In this document: positions 47,932 through 56,349 of the stretch, in pieces
Numbering within the stretch: position 1 is the first letter of the stretch
Layout of the letters: every line of letters starts with the position of its first letter
Assembly: GCF_022815605.1 (NCBI RefSeq)
Contig: NZ_JALGRP010000005.1
Coordinates: 186,001-250,000 of the forward strand
Origin: Microbacterium sp. VKM Ac-2923
GTDB lineage: Bacteria; Actinomycetota; Actinomycetes; Actinomycetales; Microbacteriaceae
DNA length: 64,000 bases
Reading direction: 5' to 3'
The notes under the pieces: model-generated
What the model was told of the DNA's origin: nothing
The model's input: only the letters and a program-made list of their open reading frames with translations
Database searches by the model: none
Program-made: the position numbers and the translations under genes

Positions 47932-49899
47932 TCAGGTCGTGCGGACCCGCTCCCGATCGCCGCGCGTGGGCAGCTCGACGTAGCCGGTGTGCTTGGACCG
48001 GATGCCGTCACCCGCGGTGCGACCGCGCATCCGGCGCCATACCCACGGGAGCGCGTCGCGAGTGAGCCAGCTGCCGACCGGCGCGTCGTCGGTGTCGGCG
48101 TGGAGCGCCTCGTCGAGATCGAGCAGGGCGCGGGCGTCGGGCACCCCGAGCGCCTCCGCCGCCCGGTAGGCGACCAGGCGATGTCCCGACGACCTCAGGT
48201 GCACAAGGTCGTCGGCCCACAGGGGCAGGTCGCCCAGGTCGGCGACGGCCTCCAGATCGAGCAGGATCGCCCCCTGCTCCTGGGCGATGCGACGCAGCTC
48301 CACGTTGTAGGCGGCGAAGCGACGCGCGAAGAGACGGGCAGCGGGTCGGCGCGGCAGGAACGTCGTCACCAGCAGCACATCCGCCCCGGTCCGTCGCACC
48401 GCCCGGACGGCCGACTCGACCTCGGCGACGATGGCCGGCATCGTCAGCACCGGGGTCAGCAGGTCGTTCGCGCCGATCAGGATCGACACGAGGTCGGGCT
48501 CCAGCGCGAGAGCCTCGGGGATCTGGTCGTCGATCAGGTGGCGCACCCGGCGGCTGCGCACCGCGAGGTTGGCGTAGCGGAAGGGGCCCGCCTCGCTCGT
48601 GTGCGCGAGCAGTTCGGCGAGCCGGTCGGCCCACCCGCGGAACTGCCCCGCCGGCATGCGCGAGGTGTCGCACAACCCCTCGGTGAGCGAGTCGCCCAGG
48701 GCGACGTAGCGCGTCCAGCGTCCCCGGGTACGGGATGCCGCGGGCGCCGCCGGCCGTGGACCCCCGCGCAACAGCAGGCTGTCGTCGATGCGGCGCAGGG
48801 TCACGGCATCCTCGTAGTGCCCCACGAGGTCGCGGGTGAGGGCCTCCCACGTGCGCCCCTGCACCGCGTCGCGGGCGGCACGGGCGAAGGCTCGCCGCTT
48901 GGACTCGTCGCCCACGAGGTCGGCGACGCGGGCGCGCAGGTCGTCGAGATCGCCCGGCTTGTAGAGCCATCCGTCGACGCTCGAGCGAACGAGGTCGAGC
49001 GGCCCGCCGACGCCTGTCGCGACCACCGGGACGCCGCTGGCGAGGGCCTCCTGGATGGTCTGCCCGAACGTCTCGCTCTCGCCCGGGTGCACGAAGACGT
49101 CGAAGCCCGCCATGGCCCGCGCGAGCGCGTCGCCCGACAGGTGGCCGGTGAAGACGGCATCCGGGATCGCCCGCTCGAGCGCCGGGCGCGAGGGGCCGTC
49201 GCCGACGATGACCAACCGGGTGTCGGGAAGGTCGGCGAGCGCGCGCAGATCGTCGACCTGCTTCTCCGGCGCCAGTCGTCCGACGTACCCGACGATGCGT
49301 TCGCCGTTCGGGGCGACCTCGGCCCGCCAGGCGTCGTCACGGTGCTCGGGGGCGAAGCGCACGGCATCCACTCCCCTGCCCCAGCGGCGGATGCGGTCCA
49401 CACCGAGGTCGGACAGCTGTCGGGTCGAGGCCGACGAGGGCGCGAGGGTGAGGGTCGCACGACGGTGCAGGCGTGCGACGTGACCCGCGACGAGGGCGGT
49501 GGCGTGGGGCACCCCGTACTTCTGCGCGTAGGCGACCACATCGGTCTGGTAGATCGCGACCGAAGGGATCTTCAACGCGTCGGCGGCGGCGAGTCCCTGC
49601 CATCCGAGCACGAACGGGGATGCCAGGTGCACGACGTCGGGGTCGAAGTCGCGCAGCAGCGTGCCCAGGCGTGCCGCGCGGGCGAATACCACGCGCACCT
49701 CCGGGTACGACGGCAGCGGAACGGATCGCAGCAACTCGGTGCGGGCCCCGTGCAGGTCGGCGGTGACGTCGCCCGCCCTCGGGGCGATGACCAGCGTCTC
49801 GTGCCCCGCCTCAGCGAGATGGCGCAGCACGTGGAGCACGGAACCGGTGACCCCGTTCATGTGCGGGAGGAAGGATTCGGCCAGCAGCGCGACTCTCAC
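47932..49899 (-). CDS. Glycosyltransferase-SGNH hydrolase fusion
   Basis: 655 residues combining two enzymes in one uninterrupted frame. Residues 1-~370: GT4 (GT-B) glycosyltransferase, starting VALLAESFLPHMNGVTGS, with YVGRLAPEKQVDDL and the nucleotide-sugar E-x7-E motif (HPGESETFGQTIQEA); it resembles mannosyltransferases acting on phosphatidylinositol/diacylglycerol lipids. A Pro/Ala/Arg linker (about 378-395) leads to a GDSL/SGNH hydrolase: GDSLTEG (402-408), GANDLL (block III) and the catalytic Asp-x2-His in WADDLVHL. The GTG at 49899 is chosen since it starts directly at the GT core. It may add and trim acyl-glycolipids; function is inference. Confidence 0.82.
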   Translation of the reverse strand: MRVALLAESFLPHMNGVTGSVLHVLRHLAEAGHETLVIAPRAGDVTADLHGARTELLRSVPLPSYPEVRVVFARAARLGTLLRDFDPDVVHLASPFVLGWQGLAAADALKIPSVAIYQTDVVAYAQKYGVPHATALVAGHVARLHRRATLTLAPSSASTRQLSDLGVDRIRRWGRGVDAVRFAPEHRDDAWRAEVAPNGERIVGYVGRLAPEKQVDDLRALADLPDTRLVIVGDGPSRPALERAIPDAVFTGHLSGDALARAMAGFDVFVHPGESETFGQTIQEALASGVPVVATGVGGPLDLVRSSVDGWLYKPGDLDDLRARVADLVGDESKRRAFARAARDAVQGRTWEALTRDLVGHYEDAVTLRRIDDSLLLRGGPRPAAPAASRTRGRWTRYVALGDSLTEGLCDTSRMPAGQFRGWADRLAELLAHTSEAGPFRYANLAVRSRRVRHLIDDQIPEALALEPDLVSILIGANDLLTPVLTMPAIVAEVESAVRAVRRTGADVLLVTTFLPRRPAARLFARRFAAYNVELRRIAQEQGAILLDLEAVADLGDLPLWADDLVHLRSSGHRLVAYRAAEALGVPDARALLDLDEALHADTDDAPVGSWLTRDALPWVWRRMRGRTAGDGIRSKHTGYVELPTRGDRERVRTT

Positions 49900-50032
49900 G
49901 ACACCAGAGTGGGACCTCGCGGGTCCCGGCGGAACGCGAAGGGGACCGACGTTCGCGATGTTCACCGGATGCTCCGCCGGGCGACACCGCTCGGTCGGCG
50001 GGGCGTCTCGATCAGCGGCGGAGAGTGACCGG

Positions 50033-50644
50033 ATGGACGGTGTCGACGCGTGGCTGCAGGCGATCGCCGCGAGCCCCTGGGCCCTGCCCGGGATGGCCGC
50101 GCTCGTGTTCGCCGACGCGTTCCTGGTCGTCATCCCGGGTGAGGCGGCGGTGACCGCGTTCGGGACGTTGGCCGTGTCGCACGCGACCTTCCCCTTGGCA
50201 TCCGTGATCCTCGTGGCGGCCGCCGCGGCCTTCGCGGGCGACGCGTGCTGCTATCTGGTGGGACGAACGGTCGGCGTCGAACGCTGGGCGTGGATGCGCG
50301 GGCCCCGCGTGGGCGCAGCGCTCGAGTGGGCGCGGGCGCGGCTGGAGCGCAACGCCGCTGTCGTGCTCTTCACGGCGCGCTTCGTGCCGTTCGCGCGGCT
50401 CGCTGTGAACCTCGCGGCGGGAGCGGCACGGGTGAATCCGGGCCGCTACCTCGGCGTCGCCGCGGTGGCGGCGCTCGCGTGGGCGGCGTACCAGGCCGTC
50501 ATCGGGGCGATCGTTGCGGCGGTGGTGCCGGGAGGGCCCGTGGTGGCGGTCGTCGTATCGATCGTCGTGGCCGTGGGCATCGGCGTCGCTATCGATCTCG
50601 TGCTCGCCCGGCGGGCGAAGCGTCGGGAGGCGGCTCGGCGCTGA
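50033..50644 (+). CDS. DedA family membrane protein
   Basis: 203 residues, VTT/SNARE-associated domain, with about five membrane segments. Conserved features: FADAFLVVIPGEAAVTAFGTLA, GDACCYLVGRTVG and FTARFVPFARLAVNLAAGAA. DedA proteins include undecaprenyl-phosphate flippases; which lipid this one moves is not known. ATG at 50033. Divergent from the glycosyltransferase-SGNH gene, so both may serve envelope glycolipid handling. Confidence 0.87.
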   Translation: MDGVDAWLQAIAASPWALPGMAALVFADAFLVVIPGEAAVTAFGTLAVSHATFPLASVILVAAAAAFAGDACCYLVGRTVGVERWAWMRGPRVGAALEWARARLERNAAVVLFTARFVPFARLAVNLAAGAARVNPGRYLGVAAVAALAWAAYQAVIGAIVAAVVPGGPVVAVVVSIVVAVGIGVAIDLVLARRAKRREAARR

Positions 50645-50862
50645 CGCGGGCGGAGCGGGGTCGGCGGCCACGATGCGGTGTCGGCTGACGCTTACGCTCA
50701 CGGGTTTCTCGCAGATGTGCTCGAGGCTCGCAGAAATCCGGCGACCGGGTGCGAGGAACGTGCAGAACTGCGAGATTCCGGATGCCGCGACCCGGCGGAT
50801 CGCACACCCGACGCGTCTCGCGCCCGAGATCGAGGTGATCCCGGATGCCGAAGCCCGACGCC

Positions 50863-51625
50863 CTACGCGAGCGCGAGCGTCCGCTCGGCGGCGTCGACGA
50901 GCGCCCGACCGTACGACGGTCCATGACCGGCGGCGTGCACGGCGAGCGGGTGCAGCTGGTGCAGCGGCACGCGGTCGCGCCACCCGTCGCGCAGCGGTCG
51001 GGCGCGGTCGTAGGCGGCGAGGATGCGCTCGAGGAACGGGCAGCCGAAGAGCGACAGCATGGCCAGATCGGTCTCGCGGTGCCCGCCGTGGGCGGCGGGG
51101 TCGATGAGCACCACCCCCTCGGCCGACCACAGGACGTTGCCCGCCCACAGGTCGCCGTGCACGCGGGCGGGCGGTTCGTCGTCATCGAACGCGCCGCCCG
51201 CGACGAGCGCGCAGGCGCGTCGGACGAGGTCGGCCCCGGATGCCGAGAGGCTTCCGGCCGCGAGCGCGATCGGCAGGAACGGCTCGACGCGCTGAACGGC
51301 GTAGAACGCCCCCCACGTCGCCGTCGGTCGCGCGGGCTGCGGCCGACGGCCGATGAAGATATCGCCCGCCCACCCCGGCGGCGGGGATCCGAAGGCGGCG
51401 GCCCCGGCGGCGTGAGTGGCGGTGAGAGCGGCGCCGAAGGCGTCGGCGGCCACCGCGGTGGGTCGCGCGTCGTCGATCCGCTCCAGGGCGATCCGGTCGT
51501 CGCCGACGTCGAGCACCCGGGCGACGCGCGCCCCCCCGGGCCTCAGCGAGCCATCGCAAGCCCGCCGCTTCGACGGCGAAGAAGCCCGCGGGTGCGTCCG
51601 ACCGGGTCTTCACGTGCTGCTCCAT
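50863..51625 (-). pseudogene. Frameshifted fructosamine-kinase family protein
   Basis: Two overlapping frames together encode a fructosamine-3-kinase/APH-fold kinase. The 5' frame starts at ATG 51625 (MEQHVKTRSDAPAGFFAVEAAGLRWLAEA) and loses homology at a run of seven C (G on this strand) at 51531-51537. The 3' frame continues with VLDVGDDRIALERID, ARVHGDLWAGNVLW (catalytic loop) and LIDPAAHGG. Removing one base of the run restores a continuous ~250-residue protein. Either a real mutation, phase variation or a sequencing error. Confidence 0.75.
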
Positions 51626-51671
51626 CGGTTCAGTCTGTCGCGATGTCGGAGGTCCCGGGCACGATGGAGGC

Positions 51672-52454
51672 ATGAGCGACGGCTACGACTCCGACTTCCT
51701 CGGCATCCCCCTCCCCCTTCCCGCGCCCGACCGGCCCACGACGCGGCTCGACTACCCGCGGTTCTCGGTGCTGCTCGACGAGGAGCGCCGCTTCGCCGCC
51801 GTCACCGCCGTCGTCATCGACGGCGCGACGCTGCGCGATCAGCCGCGTACGGGCGAGTGGCGCCTCGACCCGCGGGTGGAGGACGACGCCCAGGCCGGAC
51901 CCGAGGTCTACAGCCGCAACGACCTCGATCGCGGGCACCTCGTGCGCCGTCGCGATCCGGGCTGGGGCTCGGCATCCGAGGCTCAGGATGCCACCGAGGC
52001 GACGTTCTTCTACACCAATGCCGCACCGCAGGCAGCCGGGTTCAACCAGTCGAAAGAGCTGTGGCTCGGGCTCGAAGACCATGTGCTGGCGTACGCCGAG
52101 ACGACCGACCAGCGCGTCGCGGTGTTCACCGCACCGGTGCTCGACGAGGCCGACCCGCCGTACCGCGGCATCCGTGTGCCGCTGCGATTCTGGAAGATCG
52201 CGGCCTGGCGTGAGGGCGACGCACTCGCGGCCGCCGGCTTCGTCCTCGACCAGACCGCTCTCGTCGACACGCGGCAGGGTCTCACGGTGCCCCGACTGGG
52301 CGCGTTCCGGACGTTCCAGGTCCCCGTCGCCGACATCGCTGCCGAGGCGGGCATCGACGTCGGTCCGCTCGCGGTGGCCGACACGTTCGTGCGCCGCGGG
52401 CTCCGTCCGGTCGTCGCCCGCGAGCTGGAGAGCGTCGACGACATCGTGCTGTGA
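51672..52454 (+). CDS. DNA/RNA non-specific endonuclease family protein
   Basis: 260 residues, beta-beta-alpha metal nuclease fold. The DRGH motif is intact (NDLDRGHLVRR; His89), followed by TNAAPQ and FNQSKELWLGLE with the metal-binding Asn and Glu. No signal peptide or immunity neighbour is visible, which is unusual because most members are secreted. It starts at ATG 51672; ATGTCGGAG-N8-CACGAT ends six bases before it, resembling the ftsK promoter but with a poor -10. Role unknown. Confidence 0.85.
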   Translation: MSDGYDSDFLGIPLPLPAPDRPTTRLDYPRFSVLLDEERRFAAVTAVVIDGATLRDQPRTGEWRLDPRVEDDAQAGPEVYSRNDLDRGHLVRRRDPGWGSASEAQDATEATFFYTNAAPQAAGFNQSKELWLGLEDHVLAYAETTDQRVAVFTAPVLDEADPPYRGIRVPLRFWKIAAWREGDALAAAGFVLDQTALVDTRQGLTVPRLGAFRTFQVPVADIAAEAGIDVGPLAVADTFVRRGLRPVVARELESVDDIVL

Positions 52455-52575
52455 GAGTCCGGGAGACGCGGGGTAGGCCCCGCTACCCTCGGCGACGACA
52501 CCGCTCGCGGGCCTCGACGAGACGGCGCGTGTGATCCTCGACACGCGCGCCTGTACCGAGACAAGACCTGCGCCC

Positions 52576-52581
52576 TAGCAT
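52576..52581 (+). promoter_or_regulatory. -10 of the Pr6Pr-like gene
   Basis: TAGCAT ending six bases before the GTG at 52588; leaderless architecture. Confidence 0.5.
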
Positions 52582-52587
52582 GAGCGC

Positions 52588-53286
52588 GTGAGCAGCCCCC
52601 GATATCTCGACGACCGGTTACCCGTGATGAGCGGGCACCGGCAGTGGACGGTCCGCGTCTTCTTCGGCGTCATGGCGGTCGGGCTCACCGTCACCCTCAT
52701 CGCTCAGTGCATCCTCACGGCGTCGGAGGGACGCAGTCTCGCCAACACGTTCAGCTACTTCACCATCCAGTCGAACGTCTTGGTGCTCGTGACCTCCGCG
52801 ATCCTCTGCCTTGGGCCCCAGCCCTCCGGTGCGTTGTGGTGGAGGCTGCTCCGGCTGTCGGCACTGGTGGGCATCACGGTGACGGGCATCGTGTACGCGC
52901 TGTTCCTCGCACGGTCCGTGCACCTGACGGGTCTGGCATCCGTGTACAACCAGGTGTTCCATCACCTGTCGCCTCTGCTGACCGTTGTGGGTTACGTGGT
53001 GATCGAACCGCGGCAGGGTTTCCGGCGCCGCGACCTCGCGTTTCTCGGCTGGCCGGCGCTGTGGCTCGTGTACACGATGGTCCGGGGTGCCTTCTTCGAT
53101 CCCCGCTTCACCGGATTCGCCCCGAAGCCCAGCAACTACCCCTACCCGTTCCTCGACCCGACCCAGGCTCCGCCCGCAGAGATCATCGGTTCGATCGCCG
53201 TCGTCTTCGCGCTTCTGCTCGTCGTCGGGATCGGGTACGTGGTGAGTGACCGACGCAAGCCGTTCTGGCGCGGTCGTCGCGGCTGA
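52588..53286 (+). CDS. Pr6Pr family integral membrane protein
   Basis: 232 residues with about six membrane segments. Conserved FSYFTIQSNVLVLV, HHLSPLLTVVGY and YNQVFHH match the Pr6Pr/AIG1-like family of unknown or hydrolytic function. The His residues in NQVFHHLSPLL may be catalytic in eukaryotic AIG1/ADTRP relatives. GTG at 52588 fits the -10 spacing; an ATG 13 codons in is an alternative. Confidence 0.82.
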   Translation: MSSPRYLDDRLPVMSGHRQWTVRVFFGVMAVGLTVTLIAQCILTASEGRSLANTFSYFTIQSNVLVLVTSAILCLGPQPSGALWWRLLRLSALVGITVTGIVYALFLARSVHLTGLASVYNQVFHHLSPLLTVVGYVVIEPRQGFRRRDLAFLGWPALWLVYTMVRGAFFDPRFTGFAPKPSNYPYPFLDPTQAPPAEIIGSIAVVFALLLVVGIGYVVSDRRKPFWRGRRG

Positions 53287-53314
53287 CCGTCGCGCCGGCT
53301 GAGGTCGAGGTTCG

Positions 53315-53917
53315 TCAGGCCACGCGCACCGCGTACAGCAGCGTGTCGACCGCCGCGGCGGCGTGCCCGCCGCGCAGCTCGGCGTCGGCGCTCGTGCGCG
53401 TGATGCGCTCACAGCGGGCGATGTGGAACCGGTCGTCGAGGGCGCTGCGCAGCAGATCCGGGGTGTACAGGATCGTGGGGTCCGACGGCCCGTGTCCCCC
53501 GGCGGCGATGTTGTCGACGTCGTGGCCGATCACCACGAGCGCACCGCCCGGAGCCACCCACTCCGTCATCCGCGCGACGGCCGCCGTGCTGTCGGGCAGG
53601 TGCAGGTAACACGACACCACCAGGTCCACGGGTGCCGCGGGCTCCCACTCGTGCACATCGCCGTGGACCCAGGTCACGGCATCCCCGCCCGGGCGTGCCG
53701 CGGCGAGCGCGAGCGCCTCCGCCGAGAAGTCGACGCCGGTACACGTCCACCCGCGGCCTGCGAGCCACGCCGCGGTGCGTCCATCGCCGGTCGCGACGTC
53801 GATCGCGGTCCCCGGCCGGAGCGCCGCCGTGATCTGTTGCGCGACGGCGGGAGGTTCAGCGGCCCACACTCCCCCGGGCGCTGCTCGGTATCGCTCGTCC
53901 CACTGCGCGGCATCCAT
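53315..53917 (-). CDS. Class I SAM-dependent methyltransferase
   Basis: 200 residues, with motif I AIDVATGDGRTAAWLAGRG and motif II GVDFSAEAL. TehB-like small-molecule methyltransferase fold; substrate unknown. ATG at 53917 (MDAAQWDERYR, the usual family start). Stands alone, converging on the Pr6Pr gene. Confidence 0.85.
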   Translation of the reverse strand: MDAAQWDERYRAAPGGVWAAEPPAVAQQITAALRPGTAIDVATGDGRTAAWLAGRGWTCTGVDFSAEALALAAARPGGDAVTWVHGDVHEWEPAAPVDLVVSCYLHLPDSTAAVARMTEWVAPGGALVVIGHDVDNIAAGGHGPSDPTILYTPDLLRSALDDRFHIARCERITRTSADAELRGGHAAAAVDTLLYAVRVA

Positions 53918-54295
53918 CCGGCGTCCTCTCGTCGGCCCCACCCTAGGGCCGTCATCCCGCCACCGCTGACGGCTCGGTCAGGGGTCGTGACGTGCTGCCC
54001 GCCCTCAGCCGTGCGCACGACCTCGGGGGCAGGCACATCCTCGTCCCCGAGAACCGCGACTGCCGCGGACATCACGCACATCCGGAGCCGATGCCCACCC
54101 CACGCACACCCGCACAACCTCAGCGATACGCACACCCTCAGCCCGCGGATCACGGATGCCACTGACAGTGCGCGAATCCCGGAGCCTGAGACCGCGCCGC
54201 GCACACCCCCAGCCGTGCGCGCAGCAAGCCCCCCATGCATGACCCCGGCACGGCGAAGCCCCGCCACCCGAACGGACGACGGGGCTTCACCGGGG
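53918..54295. other. Intergenic region without a recognised gene
   Basis: About 320 bases before the terminator. Contains loosely repeated CGCACA-CC-CTCAGC(C/G) words (around 54000-54210), somewhat richer in A and T than coding DNA, and no convincing start with a ribosome binding site. No gene or RNA was recognised. Confidence 0.5.
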
Positions 54296-54298
54296 TCA
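54240..54298 (-). terminator. Terminator of the flavin monooxygenase pair
   Basis: Outer stem TGACCCCGG/CCGGGGTCA (54240-54248 with 54290-54298) and inner stem GAAGCCCCG/CGGGGCTTC. The FMN reductase stop codon lies inside the outer arm. Confidence 0.75.
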
Positions 54299-54940
54299 CT
54301 CCCCCGACAGACCGCCCAGCAGGTGACCGAACGATCGGCCCTCGCCGAGGTACGACGACGGGTCGAAGGGGTCCGCGTCGCGGACGGGCTGGCGTGCGGC
54401 GATGGCATCCGCCAGCTCGCGAGCGCCGCGATCGACGCGCGAGCCGAGAGGGGCGACCTCGTCGGCGTTCGATCCCCAGTCGCTGGATGCCGCGAAGACA
54501 CCGGTCGGCACGGGGTTGGCGTGCAGGTACGTGAAGAGCGGCCGGATGGCGTAGTCGATCGCGAGCGAGTGGCGGGCGGTACCGGCGTTCGCGCCGATCA
54601 GCACGGGCGTGCCGTTCAGGGCCTGCGGGTCGAGCACGTCGATGAACGACTTGAACAGGCCGGAGTAGCTCGTGGAGAAGATCGGCGTGACCGCGATGAT
54701 GCCGTCGGCGGAGACGACCGTGTTGATCATCTGCTCCAGAGCGGGCGGGGCGAAGCCGGTGAGCAGGTTGTCGGTCAGGTCGTGGGCGTAGTCGCGCAGC
54801 TCGAACACGTCGCTGGTGGCATCGATCCCGCGCTCGCGCAGCTCGGCGAGCGCCGCGTGCACGAGACGGTCACCCAGCATGCGCGTCGACGAGGGCGTCG
54901 AGAGCCCCGCGGTGACCACGGCGATGCGGCGGGCGGCCAT
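54296..54940 (-). CDS. NAD(P)H-dependent FMN reductase
   Basis: 214 residues, flavodoxin-like fold (CE1759 type). RIAVVTAGLSTPSSTRMLGDRL is the flavin phosphate loop, with VTPIFSTSYSGLFKSFIDVL. It supplies reduced FMN to the upstream LLM-class monooxygenase. The start is ATG at 54940, one base after the monooxygenase stop. Confidence 0.87.
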   Translation of the reverse strand: MAARRIAVVTAGLSTPSSTRMLGDRLVHAALAELRERGIDATSDVFELRDYAHDLTDNLLTGFAPPALEQMINTVVSADGIIAVTPIFSTSYSGLFKSFIDVLDPQALNGTPVLIGANAGTARHSLAIDYAIRPLFTYLHANPVPTGVFAASSDWGSNADEVAPLGSRVDRGARELADAIAARQPVRDADPFDPSSYLGEGRSFGHLLGGLSGE

Positions 54941-54941
54941 C

Positions 54942-56171
54942 TCAGGCACCGACCTTAGTCGCGGCGGTACCGAAGGCGCTGCCGGCCTTCGCGGCATCCT
55001 GGTACGGACTTCCGGCGGTGAGGTTGTCTCCGCGGTTCGCCCCGGGAACGGCCTGACGGGGGGCAGCCCCGGCGTAGATCTTCTCGATGCGGTTGGCGTG
55101 CGTGGGCGCGTCGGGCACCTCGGCCGGGCGGTTCTTCTGCAGCTCCTTGCGCAGCACCGGCACGACCTCGGAGCCCAGGATGTCGAGCTGCTCGAGCACC
55201 GTCTTGGTGGGGAGACCCGCGTGGTCGATGAGGAACAGCTGACGCTGGTAGTCGCCGAAGGTCTCGCGCATCGCCGCGTAGCGGTCGATGACCTGCTGCG
55301 GCGAGCCGACGGTCAGCGGAGTCATCTCGCTGAAGTCCTCGAGGCTCGGGCCGTGGCCGTAGACGGGGGCGTTGTCGAAGTACGGGCGGAACTCCCGCAC
55401 CGCGTCCTGGGAGTTGGCGCGCATGAACACCTGGCCCCCGAGGCCGACGATCGCCTGCTGCGGCGTGCCGTGGCCGTAGTGGGCGTAGCGCTCGCGGTAC
55501 AGCGTGATGAGGCGCTGGTAGTGCTCCTTGGGCCAGAAGATGTTGTTGGCGAAGAAGCCGTTGCCGTAGTACGCAGCCTGCTCGGCGATCTCGGGCGTGC
55601 GGATCGAGCCGTGCCACACGAACGGGGGCACCCCGTCGAGCGGACGCGGGGTCGAGGTGAAGCCCTGCAGCGGAGTGCGGAACTTCCCCTCCCAGTCCAC
55701 GACGTCCTCACGCCAGAGCTTGTGCAGCAGATCGTAGTTCTCGATGGTCAAGGGCAGTCCCTGGCGGATGTCTTTGCCGAACCAGGGGTACACCGGCCCG
55801 GTGTTGCCGCGGCCGAGCATGAGGTCGGCGCGACCGCCCGACACGTGCTGCAGCATCGCGAAGTCCTCGGCGATCTTCACCGGGTCATTCGTGGTGATGA
55901 GGGTCGTCGAGGTCGTGAGGATGAGCCGCTCGGTCTGCGCGGCGATGTACGCCAACGTCGTCGTGGGCGAAGACGACCAGAACGGCGGGTTGTGGTGCTC
56001 GCCGAGGGCGAAGACATCGAGGCCCACCTCCTCGGTGTGCCGGGCGATCGTGAGCGTGTCCTTGATGCGCTGCGCTTCGCTGGGGGTCTTCCCCGTGGTC
56101 GGGTCCTGGGTGATGTCGCTGACCGTCATGACGCCGAACTGCATGCCGGGCCAGGTGTTCGTCTCGCTCAT
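54942..56171 (-). CDS. LLM-class FMN-dependent monooxygenase (CE1758 type)
   Basis: 409 residues, luciferase-like (beta/alpha)8 barrel using reduced FMN from the neighbouring reductase. LTTSTTLITTNDPVKIAEDFAML, ADLMLGRGNTGPVYPWFG and GTPQQVIDRYAAMRET-type features are typical. The substrate is unknown (alkane sulfonates, nitriloacetate-like or aromatics are precedents). The promoter region holds a 20-bp palindrome, so inducible control is likely. Confidence 0.87.
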   Translation of the reverse strand: MSETNTWPGMQFGVMTVSDITQDPTTGKTPSEAQRIKDTLTIARHTEEVGLDVFALGEHHNPPFWSSSPTTTLAYIAAQTERLILTTSTTLITTNDPVKIAEDFAMLQHVSGGRADLMLGRGNTGPVYPWFGKDIRQGLPLTIENYDLLHKLWREDVVDWEGKFRTPLQGFTSTPRPLDGVPPFVWHGSIRTPEIAEQAAYYGNGFFANNIFWPKEHYQRLITLYRERYAHYGHGTPQQAIVGLGGQVFMRANSQDAVREFRPYFDNAPVYGHGPSLEDFSEMTPLTVGSPQQVIDRYAAMRETFGDYQRQLFLIDHAGLPTKTVLEQLDILGSEVVPVLRKELQKNRPAEVPDAPTHANRIEKIYAGAAPRQAVPGANRGDNLTAGSPYQDAAKAGSAFGTAATKVGA

Positions 56172-56186
56172 GATGCGCCCTCCGTT

Positions 56187-56206
56187 TGTATGCATCTGAA
56201 TATACA
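56187..56206. promoter_or_regulatory. Palindromic operator/promoter of the monooxygenase operon
   Basis: TGTATGCATCTGAATATACA forms a TGTAT...ATACA palindrome 16 bases upstream of the gene. On the minus strand TATATT (56204-56199) inside it fits a -10. It is A/T-rich against a GC-rich background; MarR or TetR binding is plausible but no such regulator adjoins. Confidence 0.5.
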
Positions 56207-56239
56207 TGGTGGAACGCGGGGCGCCGACGTTTATTCCGC

Positions 56240-56335
56240 GCACACCCGGAGGCTTCGACAGGCTCAGCCTCCTGACGAACCCCGAGCCCCTCGCCACGGT
56301 GCAACGGAGGTCCCTGAGCCCGTCGACGGGACCGG
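56240..56335. repeat. REP-like repeat
   Basis: Contains GGCTTCGACAGGCTCAG (about 56261) and the inverted partner CCTGAGCCCGTCGACGGG (about 56313), related to the cluster at 47.8 kb. Lies between two minus-strand operons and may end efeB transcription. Confidence 0.65.
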
Positions 56336-56349
56336 CGCCCGCAGACGCG

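Noticed and set aside
50645..50862. Possible small gene or RNA after the DedA gene
   Set aside because: Repeated CTCGCAGA-like words only; no start with ribosome binding site and no terminator-like stem.
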